From positions 496,001 to 560,000 of the forward strand of contig NZ_RIAS01000002.1 in assembly GCF_003719335.1 (NCBI RefSeq): a DNA stretch of 64,000 nt, written 5' to 3'. This DNA comes from Paenibacillus amylolyticus. GTDB taxonomy: Bacteria > Bacillota > Bacilli > Paenibacillales > Paenibacillaceae. The notes under the pieces were generated by a model. It saw only the letters and a list, made by a program, of their open reading frames with translations, made no database searches and was not told the DNA's origin. The position numbers and the translations under genes are program-made. Shown here one piece after another: positions 30,069-42,724 of the stretch (within the stretch, counting starts at the first letter, position 1; the number at the start of each line of letters is the position of its first letter).

Positions 30069-30914
30069 ATGAACGTGACCCTTCATACCGAAAGATTACG
30101 ACCTGCCGGATTCGATATTCCTTTTGTACGCGAGATGGCAGAGATTACGCAGCATATGTGGAAGAACGGATGGGATGAGCGTAATGGCGGGAATGTCAGC
30201 TATCTACTGAAAGAGGAAGAGGTTGCACCGTACATTGATATTCATCGGGTGATCCGCACCATCACACCTGCCTTTTCCGTGCAAGAGCTGGCGGGACAGT
30301 ATTTGATTGTTACGGCATCGGGCAAATATTTCAAAAACGTGCTGGCAGACCCGGAAGGCAATCTGGGTGTACTGCGTGTATCTGCGGATGGCCAGGAGCT
30401 GGAGGTATTATGGGGACTGAATGGTGGTGCGAACCCGACAAGTGAACTGCCGACCCATTTTATGAGCCATATTGAACGGTTGAAAAAAGACCCGAATCAC
30501 CGGGTGGTCATGCACAACCACGCGACACATGTACTTGCCATGACCTTCATCCATGAGCTGGATGAGGCCAAGTTTACCAAGACACTCTGGCAGATGTGCA
30601 CTGAATGTGTGGTGGTATTTCCAGATGGCGTTGGGATCATACCTTGGATGATGCCCGGTTCGAATGAAATCGGCCGCGCAACTGCGGAGAAAATGCAGGA
30701 GTATCACGCGGTCATCTGGCCGCAGCACGGCATCTTCGGAACAGGCACAACCATCGACGAAGCGTTTGGTCTGATTGAGACCATCGAGAAAGCAGCACAA
30801 GTGTATATGCTTGTGGCGGGTCATGATATTCGGCAGCGGATAACGGATGAGCAGCTTCGGGCCCTGGCAGAGCAATTTGACGTAATTCCTCGTCCCGGTA
30901 TTATTCAAAGTTAA
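30069..30914 (+). CDS. rhaD: Rhamnulose-1-phosphate aldolase
   Basis: A 281-residue class II (zinc) aldolase that splits L-rhamnulose 1-phosphate into dihydroxyacetone phosphate and lactaldehyde. [41 protein letters not shown], the zinc site [33 protein letters not shown] and [10 protein letters not shown] align closely with E. coli RhaD. AGGAGAGG precedes the ATG. The other rhamnose genes (rhaA, rhaB, rhaM, transporter) are not adjacent, so it is an orphan with its own regulated promoter and terminator. Confidence 0.92.
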   Translation: MNVTLHTERLRPAGFDIPFVREMAEITQHMWKNGWDERNGGNVSYLLKEEEVAPYIDIHRVIRTITPAFSVQELAGQYLIVTASGKYFKNVLADPEGNLGVLRVSADGQELEVLWGLNGGANPTSELPTHFMSHIERLKKDPNHRVVMHNHATHVLAMTFIHELDEAKFTKTLWQMCTECVVVFPDGVGIIPWMMPGSNEIGRATAEKMQEYHAVIWPQHGIFGTGTTIDEAFGLIETIEKAAQVYMLVAGHDIRQRITDEQLRALAEQFDVIPRPGIIQS

Positions 30915-30975
30915 TTGCAAACAAGCTACATATGACAAATATGTTATATGACCCTGATCATATGAAATAGTAAAC

Positions 30976-31016
30976 ATGGCTTTAGGTTCTCTGAACCGAA
31001 GGCCATTTTCTTTTTT
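30976..31016 (+). terminator. Terminator after rhaD
   Basis: ATGGC..GGTTC pairs with GAACC..GCCAT, followed by TTTTCTTTTTT. Confidence 0.85.
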
Positions 31017-31141
31017 CAGGCAAACAATCGTCGTTTTCGCTCAAAAACGTTCAAATTGCCGAATAAGAATGGCTTTGTTATCAAATATTGAATCGTAGAA
31101 TGCATTATCACGCGCTGGCGATTTTCGGGTGAAATGACGTA

Positions 31142-31170
31142 TTGTCAATGGCTCTGCGATTTTGCATAAT
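31142..31170 (+). promoter_or_regulatory. kimA-like promoter
   Basis: TTGTCA (31142-31147) and CATAAT (31165-31170), spacing 17. The leader after it is only about 80 bases and shows none of the conserved blocks of the ydaO-type c-di-AMP riboswitch. Confidence 0.55.
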
Positions 31171-31258
31171 AACTATGCTTCATAGATAAGAACAGACATT
31201 GTTATCCAGATGAGAAGCAAAGAAGCTTATAGACAAGAGATGGAAGGAAGTTATGATC

Positions 31259-33076
31259 ATGCTTGGCAAAATGAAGAGAATCTTAATCGGCAAGCCAATG
31301 AAGTCGGCTGAATTGGATGCAGAAAAATTGGGGAAATGGAAGGCGCTCGCCATTCTGTCCTCCGATGCTTTATCATCCGTGGCCTACGGTACGGAACAGA
31401 TTTTGCTGGTGCTGGTTGCGGCGGGATTCGCAGCCCTATGGTACTCGGTTCCGATTTCTATCGCCGTGCTGGGATTGCTCGTCATTTTAATTTTTTCGTA
31501 TCGCCAGACCATATTTGCTTATCCTACAGGGGGCGGCGCGTATATCGTAGCCAAGGATAACCTGGGCACCACACCGAGCTTGATTGCCGGAGGTTCATTG
31601 TTAGTCGATTATATCCTGACCGTGGCGGTAAGTTCGTCCGCAGGTACGGATGCGATCACATCCGCTTTTCCTGTACTGCATGACTATAGTGTCATTATTG
31701 CGCTTATTATGATTGTGTTTCTGACCGTTATGAACTTGCGGGGGGTTACGGAGTCAGCTTCGGTGCTGGCAATCCCTATTTACCTGTTTATCTTTTCGAT
31801 TGCCATTCTCATTATTTCGGGTGGTATCAAGTTTATGGCTGGTGGCATGCATGCCGCGGCTCCGGAGTTTGGAACAAGTTTGTCGCATGTTAGCATCTTC
31901 CTGCTGCTTAAAGCGTTCAGCTCTGGATGCTCGGCATTGACCGGGGTTGAGGCAGTTAGTAACGCCATTCCGAACTTCAAACAGCCTGCGGAGAAAAATG
32001 CTGCCGGGACGCTGCTGCTGATGGGATGTATCCTTGGCGCCATGTTCATTGGTATCACGCTGTTAGCCTTTGGATACGGGATCAAGCCTGATCCCAAAGC
32101 AACGGTCATTTCCCAGATTGCCGAAGCAACATTTGGCAGAGGATGGATGTATTTTATCATCCAGGGAGTTACGGCTCTGATCTTGTTCCTCGCGGCGAAT
32201 ACGGCATACTCCGCCTTCCCGCTGTTGTCCTTCATGATGGCTAAGGATAAATATATGCCACATATGTTCATGGTGCGAGGAGACCGTCTAGGCTTCTCGA
32301 ACGGGATTATTTTTCTCAGCGTCATGTCGGCACTTCTGGTCGTTGGATTTAAAGGGGATACCGGAAACCTGATTCCGCTCTATGCGGTCGGGGTGTTCAT
32401 TCCATTCACATTGTCCCAGCTCGGCATGATGATACGCTGGATTAAAATCAAGCCGTCTGGCTGGAAAACAAAACTGCTGGTGAATACAATCGGTATGCTG
32501 ACTACGTTGTCCATTACGCTGATTTTTATTTTCACCAAGTTCACGCAGACATGGGTTATCTTTATCTTCCTGCCACTGGTCGTTTATGTGTTCATGCGCA
32601 TTCGCAGTCATTACTGCAATATCGCGGACGAACTTCGTATCGATATTCAGGTGGATAAACCGGCGAAGAAAGGCAATACGATCGTTATTCCGGTGGCGGG
32701 CATTACTCGGGTGGTGATGAATACCATCAGTTACGCCCAGACGATGTCGGATCATGTGGTCGCCCTGTACATCGGCTTTGATGATGAGGCTATACGTAAG
32801 ATGGAGCAAAAGTGGGAAGAATGGAATCCGGGCGTCCGTCTGGTCGTGATCAAATCGAGGTACCGCAGCATTATGGGTCCGCTGAAGAAGTTCATTGATA
32901 CCGTGGAATGGAAAACAGCTGAAACCGACCATATCACTATCCTGATTCCGCAATTTATTACGAAACACTGGTGGCAAAATGTACTGCATAACCAGACCAG
33001 CTTCATGATTCGGGCATATCTGATTAATTACAAAGATGTGATTGTGACGACGGTTCCGTATCATCTGAATCGTTAA
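31259..33076 (+). CDS. kimA: KimA/YdaO-type potassium importer (APC superfamily)
   Basis: A 605-residue membrane protein with about 12 helices (residues 25-450) and a cytoplasmic C-terminal domain of about 150 residues. Near-identical stretches to my memory of B. subtilis KimA: IGKPMKSAELDAEKLGKWKA-like N-terminus, LSSDALSSVAYGTEQIL, YPTGGGAYIVAKDNLG, LKAFSSGCSALTGVEA, RGDRLGFSNGIIF, PLYAVGVFIPFTLSQ and the end TTVPYHLNR. KimA is a high-affinity K+/H+ symporter inhibited by c-di-AMP at its C-terminal domain. ATG 31259 is eight bases after GGAAG; ATG 31253 is also possible. It stands alone. Confidence 0.9.
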   Translation: MLGKMKRILIGKPMKSAELDAEKLGKWKALAILSSDALSSVAYGTEQILLVLVAAGFAALWYSVPISIAVLGLLVILIFSYRQTIFAYPTGGGAYIVAKDNLGTTPSLIAGGSLLVDYILTVAVSSSAGTDAITSAFPVLHDYSVIIALIMIVFLTVMNLRGVTESASVLAIPIYLFIFSIAILIISGGIKFMAGGMHAAAPEFGTSLSHVSIFLLLKAFSSGCSALTGVEAVSNAIPNFKQPAEKNAAGTLLLMGCILGAMFIGITLLAFGYGIKPDPKATVISQIAEATFGRGWMYFIIQGVTALILFLAANTAYSAFPLLSFMMAKDKYMPHMFMVRGDRLGFSNGIIFLSVMSALLVVGFKGDTGNLIPLYAVGVFIPFTLSQLGMMIRWIKIKPSGWKTKLLVNTIGMLTTLSITLIFIFTKFTQTWVIFIFLPLVVYVFMRIRSHYCNIADELRIDIQVDKPAKKGNTIVIPVAGITRVVMNTISYAQTMSDHVVALYIGFDDEAIRKMEQKWEEWNPGVRLVVIKSRYRSIMGPLKKFIDTVEWKTAETDHITILIPQFITKHWWQNVLHNQTSFMIRAYLINYKDVIVTTVPYHLNR

Positions 33077-33157
33077 TGGGAGGATGGGCCGCAACGATAT
33101 AAAAAAGGTTCATCGATGTACGGTGATATTTAGTATAGAATGTACACATCATGTTAT

Positions 33158-33198
33158 CGCAAGGAAAACTCCGGGGTGGAGTGTCCTTGCGTTTTTCT
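33158..33198 (+). terminator. Terminator after kimA
   Basis: GCAAGGA (33159-33165) pairs with TCCTTGC (33184-33190), inner ACTCC/GGAGT, then GTTTTTC. Confidence 0.88.
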
Positions 33199-33268
33199 TG
33201 TCTATTTACGTTTGTGTAATGTGCAATACGCTTCTATGTTATCTATGTTATGTAAAGTGCTTTCTTCA

Positions 33269-33595
33269 AACCAGAATCATGATTATGTTAACAATGGAAT
33301 TGGTAGAAGCAAATACTTCCCAATTACGACATTAGCTTACGTTCAGCAAGTATTGAAGGATAAAATGACGAAATATCCGCAGTTCCAGACAGTAGTCGAC
33401 TAATTGCACGCCTCAGCCAATTCGACAGCAACATTCGGCGTAGTTATGGGTGTTTTTCCAGCCACGTGGCAAATTGTCGAAGGAGCGATTGAAATGGTGT
33501 TGAATGGACAAGGAACGTCACAAGAAACACTTGATGTAGCTGCAAAGTAAATTACAGACAAAATCACCCCGTACACTAGCACAGTGAAGAAGTAA
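33269..33595 (+). pseudogene. Remnant of an ABC sugar-binding protein gene (C-terminal part)
   Basis: One frame (33269-33595) reads as the C-terminal ~100 residues of an extracellular solute-binding protein: KYFPITTLAYVQQVLKDKM, then YPQFQTVVD, stop, LHASANSTATFGVVMG, WQIVEGAIEMVLNGQGTSQE, AAK, stop, ITDKITPYTSTVKK and a final stop at 33593. Both internal stops are TAA where CAA (Gln) would fit, i.e. C-to-T changes at 33401 and 33548. No start or signal peptide remains upstream, because a terminator and the end of the potassium importer gene are there. Family assignment is from general pattern. Confidence 0.65.
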
Positions 33596-33807
33596 TTCAT
33601 TACTTGTAGGGTTGACGAGTGGGAAAATGAATGCGGGCTGTATGCCGCATTCATTTTTTTGTAATTGATTAACAAAGAGGATGAATTTTTAAAAAAAATA
33701 CTGAAAAAAGATGTATAGTAAGGAAGGGAGGCAAAGTTACCAATAAACAAAGATGATTTGAAGAAGTGAAGAAGCAAAGAGACAACATACGTGAAGGAGA
33801 AGAAAGA

Positions 33808-34899
33808 ATGAAGAAACTGAGTTTACTTGCGATGTTTTTTATGCTTTTATTTAGTTCCAATGTGTTTGCAGAGGATTTAAAAGTGAAGGATGTTGAACTC
33901 GATCCTGCCATTACGGCTTCTGTAGGAGATAAGTTTAATTTGAATATCTATGTTATTTATGATGACGAATTCACATTACATGATGCCAATGATCCGTATT
34001 ATAAGAGAGCTGTCGGTCTTACGAAAACAGATTATACTATTAGTGATCCCCACCTGCTTCAAGTATTAAGCAATGGCATGGTCAAAATTCTAGGAGTTGG
34101 CTCTTCCAAAATTACAGTTAAGGTTGAAAATATAGAAAAGTCGGTTATCATTTCAGGAAGCTTAGACAATCCAATAGATGGGGGGTATCTAAAAAATGGC
34201 GTGACATTTGTTCCTATGAAAGAGGTAGTCCAAGCTTTGGGAGGCAGTGTCAATTATTTGGCTCAGCAGGGTCTCTTTGAAATTAAAGTTGGTTCTACGC
34301 AAGTGAGTTTGCCTAAATCAGGTACAAAGGCTAGTTTGAATGGAAATTCTCTCACTTTAAAGTCTCCACTTCTTGTAGAGAATGGCGTGACTTTAATGCC
34401 TGCTTCAGTGCTATCTGATGCTTTCGGAGCAGGATTAAAAAATAATGGCGAAACGATGCAAGTATCTATTGGTCAAGGGAAAATGAATATCCAGATTGAA
34501 AAGCCAAAGAAACAAAGCAGTACAACAGTGACTAAACCGACTAAAAAAGGAAAACTATATGCTGTACCGGCAACAGGGGATATGAAAGGCTGGAGTATTC
34601 TCAAAGGTCATCCATATGAGAAGAGTGTTATTGTATACTTCAAAGTCGACGGATCGATTGTACAAATCCATACGAAGGACATCAGTAAGGTGGACCTGAA
34701 CAAAAAGGTAAAGTGGACAGACCTGAACGGTAAAAAGCATACGAATACGGTAAAGGAGCTATACCTCTTTTTCGGAAAAACAAGTGGTCTGTATTCAAGT
34801 GAATTACTGTATAAAATGTTCGGAGAGACCTACGCTAACTGGATTGCCATAGGCTCTATTAACGCAGAACAATATGTTGATCAGTATTTACAAAAATAG
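33808..34899 (+). CDS. Secreted protein with copper-amine-oxidase stalk domain
   Basis: A 363-residue exported protein. A signal peptide (MKKLSLLAMFFMLLFSSNVFA, cleavage after residue 21) is followed by an Ig-like/BIG2-type region (about 25-125, ILGVGSSKITVKVEN) and a copper amine oxidase N-terminal 'stalk' domain (about 130-220, GVTFVPMKEVVQALGGSVNY and GVTLMPASVLSDAFGA), then a Lys-rich linker and an unrecognised C-terminal domain. Stalk domains are very common in Paenibacillus secreted proteins. AAGGAG lies eight bases before ATG 33808. Codons are AT-richer than in neighbouring genes. Confidence 0.78.
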   Translation: MKKLSLLAMFFMLLFSSNVFAEDLKVKDVELDPAITASVGDKFNLNIYVIYDDEFTLHDANDPYYKRAVGLTKTDYTISDPHLLQVLSNGMVKILGVGSSKITVKVENIEKSVIISGSLDNPIDGGYLKNGVTFVPMKEVVQALGGSVNYLAQQGLFEIKVGSTQVSLPKSGTKASLNGNSLTLKSPLLVENGVTLMPASVLSDAFGAGLKNNGETMQVSIGQGKMNIQIEKPKKQSSTTVTKPTKKGKLYAVPATGDMKGWSILKGHPYEKSVIVYFKVDGSIVQIHTKDISKVDLNKKVKWTDLNGKKHTNTVKELYLFFGKTSGLYSSELLYKMFGETYANWIAIGSINAEQYVDQYLQK

Positions 34900-34993
34900 G
34901 GATCTGTTGATCGTCTTCGGAAAATAAAATTTGTTTTAACGAAGACAAGTGAGGATAATTGAATTCATGACTTGTTATTTTCTTCACTATATA

Positions 34994-35031
34994 AACAGCT
35001 TACAGGCAAAAGTCTGTAAGCTGTTTTTTTT
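34994..35031 (+). terminator. Terminator after the stalk-domain gene
   Basis: AACAGCTTACAG (34994-35005) and CTGTAAGCTGTT (35014-35025), perfect 12-bp arms, then T-run. Confidence 0.93.
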
Positions 35032-35054
35032 GCGAACGAATCGATTAAAGATGA

Positions 35055-35084
35055 TTGACATGCTATCGACTCATATCATATAAT
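35055..35084 (+). promoter_or_regulatory. Promoter of the siderophore-binding lipoprotein gene
   Basis: Perfect TTGACA (35055-35060) and TATAAT (35079-35084), spacing 18, with a Fur box just downstream. Confidence 0.85.
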
Positions 35085-35101
35085 CAACACGTTCATTAAA
35101 T

Positions 35102-35116
35102 TGATAATGATTATCA
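35102..35116. promoter_or_regulatory. Fur box
   Basis: TGATAATGATTATCA, a perfect 7-1-7 Fur site, overlapping the expected transcription start about 18 bases after the -10. Expression should rise on iron limitation. Confidence 0.93.
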
Positions 35117-35141
35117 TTAACGATTAGGGGAGACTATACAG

Positions 35142-36113
35142 ATGAAAAAGAAATGGATTCTACCGTTTATCGTACTGATGTTATTTACGATAATTGCCAG
35201 TGCATGTGGTAACGGGGCTTCAAACGGTGCGTCAGACAACGGCAACCAAGAGGCAACTGCAACAGAAGGGACAAGCAGTGAAGCAGCGAATACTTCGGAT
35301 ACGATAACGTATCAATCCGAAACAGGGCCTGTGGAAATTCCGGCTAAACCGCAACGTATCGTGGCTTTGACAAACGGACCCAATATCCTTTCTATGGATG
35401 TAACGCCAGTGGGCGTAGATAAGTGGACAGCAGAAAATCCGCTGTTCAAGGATAAATTAAAAGATGTTGCTATCGTAAGTGAAGAAGATCCGGAGAGTGT
35501 CTCCGCTTTGAACCCAGATTTGATCATTGCAGGTTCACATATGAAAAATCTTGAACAGCTTTCCAAAATTGCTCCAACGATCGTATACACATGGGGTAAA
35601 CTCGACTATCTGCAACAGCAGCTGGAGATTGGCAAAGTACTAAACAAAGAGTCAGAAGCACAAGCATGGATTGATGATTTCACCAAAAGAGCCGGAGAGA
35701 TCGGCAATGAGATTAAAGCTAAATATGGTGACAATGTAACAGTGTCCACGATTGAAATTGCGGATAAAGAAGTTTTTGCCATGGGGGATCACTGGGCACG
35801 TGGAACAGAAGCGCTGTACCAAGCGATGAAGCTGAATATGCCTGAAAAAGTAAAGAATGATACGTTAAAAGAAGGCTATCATTCCTTGTCACTTGAAGTT
35901 CTTCCGGAATACATGGGTGATTTCATCGTGGTCAGCAGAGACATGACCCGGGATAATGAGATTATGAAGTCGGGAATCTGGAGTAAAATTCCGGCCGTTC
36001 AGAACAAACAGGTTATCGAGTTGGATACCAAAGCGGTGACGTACAGCGACCCGATTACGCTCGACTATGTATTGAATATTTTCAAAGAAGGATTTCTTGG
36101 CACAGGGAAATAA
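35142..36113 (+). CDS. Iron-siderophore ABC transporter substrate-binding lipoprotein
   Basis: A 323-residue lipoprotein: signal peptide with lipobox ASAC (Cys about residue 22), a Ser/Thr/Asn/Glu-rich spacer to about residue 52, then a class III periplasmic-binding fold (PF01497) with IPAKPQRIVALTNGPNIL, LNPDLIIAGSHMKNLEQLSKIAPTIVY, and VQNKQVIELDTKAVTYSDPI. It would hand a ferric siderophore or catecholate to an ABC permease. The Fur box and promoter upstream confirm iron control. No permease or ATPase gene is adjacent, so it uses a transporter encoded elsewhere. Confidence 0.9.
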   Translation: MKKKWILPFIVLMLFTIIASACGNGASNGASDNGNQEATATEGTSSEAANTSDTITYQSETGPVEIPAKPQRIVALTNGPNILSMDVTPVGVDKWTAENPLFKDKLKDVAIVSEEDPESVSALNPDLIIAGSHMKNLEQLSKIAPTIVYTWGKLDYLQQQLEIGKVLNKESEAQAWIDDFTKRAGEIGNEIKAKYGDNVTVSTIEIADKEVFAMGDHWARGTEALYQAMKLNMPEKVKNDTLKEGYHSLSLEVLPEYMGDFIVVSRDMTRDNEIMKSGIWSKIPAVQNKQVIELDTKAVTYSDPITLDYVLNIFKEGFLGTGK

Positions 36114-36178
36114 TCAAGCGATTAACACCTAAAAGGATTCCGGGTAAACCTTTCATAATAAAAATGATATAAGAGAAG

Positions 36179-36218
36179 AGACGAAGAAGGCACAGAAGTC
36201 CTTTTCGTCTCTTTTTTT
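36179..36218 (+). terminator. Terminator after the siderophore-binding gene
   Basis: AGACGAAGAAGG (36179-36190) pairs with CCTTTTCGTCT (36200-36210), then seven T. Confidence 0.88.
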
Positions 36219-36227
36219 AGTTTAACG

Positions 36228-36265
36228 AAAACCACCTATCTCGTACATTCGAGATAGGTGGTTTT
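36228..36265. terminator. Bidirectional terminator between iron and OpuA loci
   Basis: AAAACCACCTATCTCG (36228-36243) and CGAGATAGGTGGTTTT (36250-36265), perfect 16-bp arms and a 6-base loop. Confidence 0.92.
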
Positions 36266-36341
36266 CATTGAAAGAACAACGTTATAAGAACAATATCAAC
36301 TTCAACTTAATGCATCAAAGAATAATTGAAAAAGAAATGAT

Positions 36342-40137
<3,796 letters not shown>

Positions 40138-40301
40138 GTTTTCACCCCTTCTGATGTGTTGTGCACTTCGAACGGCTTTTAGCAGTCACAAGCCCATACA
40201 CTTGTGCGCCCAGCCACGAAATCCGGTAATTTTTGCTTCGCTTCCCGTCTTTCTGGGTAACGGTTTGTATTCTAACAGTAGTTAACCAGTATAGCAACCG
40301 A

Positions 40302-40338
40302 ATAAACAGTACATAATGTTTATACAGTAAAAACTGTA
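40302..40338. promoter_or_regulatory. Operator palindromes between opuA and its GbsR/OpcR-type regulator
   Basis: ATAAACA-N8-TGTTTAT (40302-40323) and TACAGT-AAAA-ACTGTA (40323-40338) are abutting perfect palindromes, each with 6-7-bp arms. They lie in the 493-base divergent region, 165 bases from opuAA and 290 from the regulator. Likely binding sites of the adjacent regulator; the opuA promoter itself is not clear (TATACT on the minus strand near 40290 is one option). No gene is seen in the rest of 40138-40630. Confidence 0.55.
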
Positions 40339-40630
40339 CAAAGTTTTCCTGCCATATGCTCTGTTTATCTCCTTTTTCTGGCTAATGAGACATCTTTACA
40401 TTTATTATTGCTTTTCCTACAATAGAAAATGAGTTGAATTAAAGCTTATTTTTTTGGTTAAATGATCATCGTAGGCAAATTGAAGCATGGTAAAGTTCCC
40501 AATATAAACCATTGGGTGTGAGGTGTTTTCTAGCTTATAGAATATCCAGTTGCATGCTTTCCCATGTAAGCAGAGCTTGAACATGTCGATTTTTTGCCAA
40601 GACTGGAATGTCAGAATGGAGGTTGCAAGC

Positions 40631-41218
40631 ATGAGCTTGGACCATTTGCAAGAGGATCAGCAGACAGCGGTGCTGAAGATCCGTAAACGCGTTATCGAAG
40701 CCATTGGACGAAATATGGATCTATACGGCGTAACGTTGTCCACGGGACATTTATATGGATTGCTATTTTTCGCAGAAAAACCGATGACCCTCGATGATAT
40801 GGGCCGGGAAATGGAAATGAGCAAAACAAGCATGAGCACCGGAGTACGAACGCTGCTGGATCTCAAAATGGTAAATAAGGTGTGGAGCAAAGGCTCCAGA
40901 AAAGATCTATATGAAGTGGAGTATGACTGGCATCAGACGTTTACGGATTTTTTCGCAATTAAATGGAGAAAAGCGGTGGAGAGTAACCTTCAGATTCTTC
41001 GCAAATCCGTTGACGAGATGAATCGGTTGATTGACCAGCTTGATGAACAGACGGATGCCGATCTTCTGCGAGTACTACACGAGGACAAACGTAAAGTATT
41101 GCAAGCGGAAGCATACTACCGATGGCTCGACAGGCTTATCGATGCGATGGAAGATGAAGAAATCTATAAGCTTGTTCCAAAAGAAGAGATTAAAGAAGAA
41201 ATGAAAGAACAGTCATAA
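40631..41218 (+). CDS. GbsR/OpcR/OpuAR-type MarR-like regulator
   Basis: A 195-residue regulator. KIRKRVIEAIGRNMDLYGVTLSTGHLYGLLFF, the winged-helix stretch MTLDDMGREMEMSKTSMSTGVRTLLDLKMVNKVW and SRKDLYEVEYDW match B. subtilis GbsR and OpcR closely. These repress osmoprotectant uptake or choline-oxidation genes and use a hydrophobic ligand pocket for choline or betaine. GGAGG eight bases ahead selects ATG 40631. Divergent from opuA, so an OpuAR-like role is likely. Confidence 0.92.
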   Translation: MSLDHLQEDQQTAVLKIRKRVIEAIGRNMDLYGVTLSTGHLYGLLFFAEKPMTLDDMGREMEMSKTSMSTGVRTLLDLKMVNKVWSKGSRKDLYEVEYDWHQTFTDFFAIKWRKAVESNLQILRKSVDEMNRLIDQLDEQTDADLLRVLHEDKRKVLQAEAYYRWLDRLIDAMEDEEIYKLVPKEEIKEEMKEQS

Positions 41219-41226
41219 GAGCGAAA

Positions 41227-41263
41227 CAAAGGACCCATTCCGTCAGGAAGGGTCCCTTTTCAT
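41227..41263. terminator. Terminator between convergent regulator genes
   Basis: AAAGGACCC..TTCC pairs with GGAAGGGTCCCTTTT; A- and T-rich flanks allow use from both sides. Confidence 0.8.
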
Positions 41264-41264
41264 T

Positions 41265-42659
41265 TTATCGTCCGATAACACTCAAGTTTTCGTGTGCCAA
41301 TGCTGTAGAGGGGTGCATGACAACGGGCTTCAATAGGTTTTTTCGATGTATGCGCTGTGCAGGAATTTGCAATGCGGAGTCTTTATCTTGTGAGTGAATA
41401 AGCCGTGTATTCATTTGGTCTGTCCAAGTGACATGTTTCCGGTCGCGACTAGATGTAAGTGTAGTGGAAGGAGCGACTTCTACTAAACGATGAAGTGCAA
41501 GTTCCTTCAAATACAGTTTTGCTTGCTTCTCACGCCCGGTAAGTTCTGCCAATCGGATATGAGTTTCTTCCCAATCATCGGTCACTTCAACAATAACCAC
41601 AGGGGCAATCCCTTTCATTTGATCATAATAAGGTTGGCAGGAACCGTCGCCAATAATCAGATCCGGTTTAGCCTTGCGAAGTTGTTCAAGGTGGTTTGTA
41701 AGGTTACGTTCTTGCTCAGCTGCTTTCTTATTCTGATTATCTCCGACATTAAATGATTCTACCGGCTTAAGTCCTAACGAGTACAGGTGCTCATCAAAGC
41801 CAGCGCTTGATACTGTGGCTACACGTAAACGATGTTTCTTCATATATATACTTGGCGCAATGCCAGTCATCTGCTTGAATTTACGACTAAAATAATATTC
41901 ATTGCCATATCCAACGGATGCTGCAACTTCTTTGAGAACACAGTTTTCCTTTATCAGTTGTTTTTTGGCTTCTTCAATTCGGAGCTGATTTAGATAATCA
42001 GTAGGTGACATGCCTTTTGCTTTTTTGAAGCTGCGGGAATATGAGCTTGGGGTCAGACCGGCAATTTTAGCCAGATGATCCATGCTAATGCCTTCACTCA
42101 TAAAACGACGCATATAAGAAATGCTTCGTTCCAGTGCTGGATCTACCTTTTCAAGGTTCTCTTCCAGTCGATGCTCTGACAGGAATTGCAACAGTTCATG
42201 TAACTGACTATGTATGCTGACAAAGTGATCTGTCTGCTCGCCTCGATAGGAATCGTACAACTTGGTCATTCGTTCTGTTACCTGCTGTTCATGGCGGATG
42301 CGAATTTTTCCCTCCTGCCATTCAAATGGAAGAGAGGAAGAAGCGGTCATTTTCCATTTGCCTCGTACTCGCTGCATATTGACTTGTTCCATACTTAACA
42401 TGAGGAATTCAGTCATTTCTGAGTGAGCCACTGCATCGATGGTCAAGCCGGGTTTGATTAGAAATATTTCACCAGCTTGTGCTTCATATACGATGTCGTC
42501 CAGAACCAGAATACCTTCGCCTTTTAAAATAAGACAAAGTATGGGCCGGCTTACCGTGATGCCTTGTATACGGAAGTTTTTCCCGCGACGTACTCGGCAC
42601 ATTGAAGAGAGCAGCGGCAAAGAAGAGGTTTCAGTTAGTACGGGAAACGATTCATTCAT
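41265..42659 (-). CDS. AraC-type regulator fused to a siderophore-binding (PBP) domain, Btr-like
   Basis: A 464-residue protein. Residues 1-100 are a cupin-like sensor region; the AraC HTH pair lies at about 180-275 (SMDHLAKIAGLTPSSYSRSFKKAKGMSPTDYLN and LKEVAASVGYGNEYYFSRKFKQMTGIAPS); after KKHRLRVATVSSAGFDEHLYSLGLKP a PF01497-like periplasmic-binding domain begins. This is the layout of B. subtilis Btr, which activates siderophore uptake when it binds the ferric siderophore. The C-terminal lobe looks shortened: after about residue 400 family features fade. A Fur box lies 31 bases upstream. The orphan siderophore-binding protein at 35142 is a plausible target. ATG 42659 follows AAAGGAT. Confidence 0.85.
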   Translation of the reverse strand: MNESFPVLTETSSLPLLSSMCRVRRGKNFRIQGITVSRPILCLILKGEGILVLDDIVYEAQAGEIFLIKPGLTIDAVAHSEMTEFLMLSMEQVNMQRVRGKWKMTASSSLPFEWQEGKIRIRHEQQVTERMTKLYDSYRGEQTDHFVSIHSQLHELLQFLSEHRLEENLEKVDPALERSISYMRRFMSEGISMDHLAKIAGLTPSSYSRSFKKAKGMSPTDYLNQLRIEEAKKQLIKENCVLKEVAASVGYGNEYYFSRKFKQMTGIAPSIYMKKHRLRVATVSSAGFDEHLYSLGLKPVESFNVGDNQNKKAAEQERNLTNHLEQLRKAKPDLIIGDGSCQPYYDQMKGIAPVVIVEVTDDWEETHIRLAELTGREKQAKLYLKELALHRLVEVAPSTTLTSSRDRKHVTWTDQMNTRLIHSQDKDSALQIPAQRIHRKNLLKPVVMHPSTALAHENLSVIGR

Positions 42660-42689
42660 ACGGACCATCCTTTTGTCTTATTTTCTTAA

Positions 42690-42704
42690 TGATAACAATT
42701 ATCA
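42690..42704. promoter_or_regulatory. Fur box upstream of the AraC-PBP gene
   Basis: TGATAACAATTATCA, a 7-1-7 Fur site with one mismatch, inside a longer palindrome (42688-42706). It could control both the minus-strand regulator and any plus-strand transcript. Confidence 0.88.
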
Positions 42705-42724
42705 TTCTCAAATGGAAGGTGTTT

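Noticed and set aside
30915..31258. c-di-AMP (ydaO-type) riboswitch upstream of the KimA-like gene
   Set aside because: Expected from Bacillus, but the conserved blocks could not be found by eye; listed as a finding that needs a covariance search.
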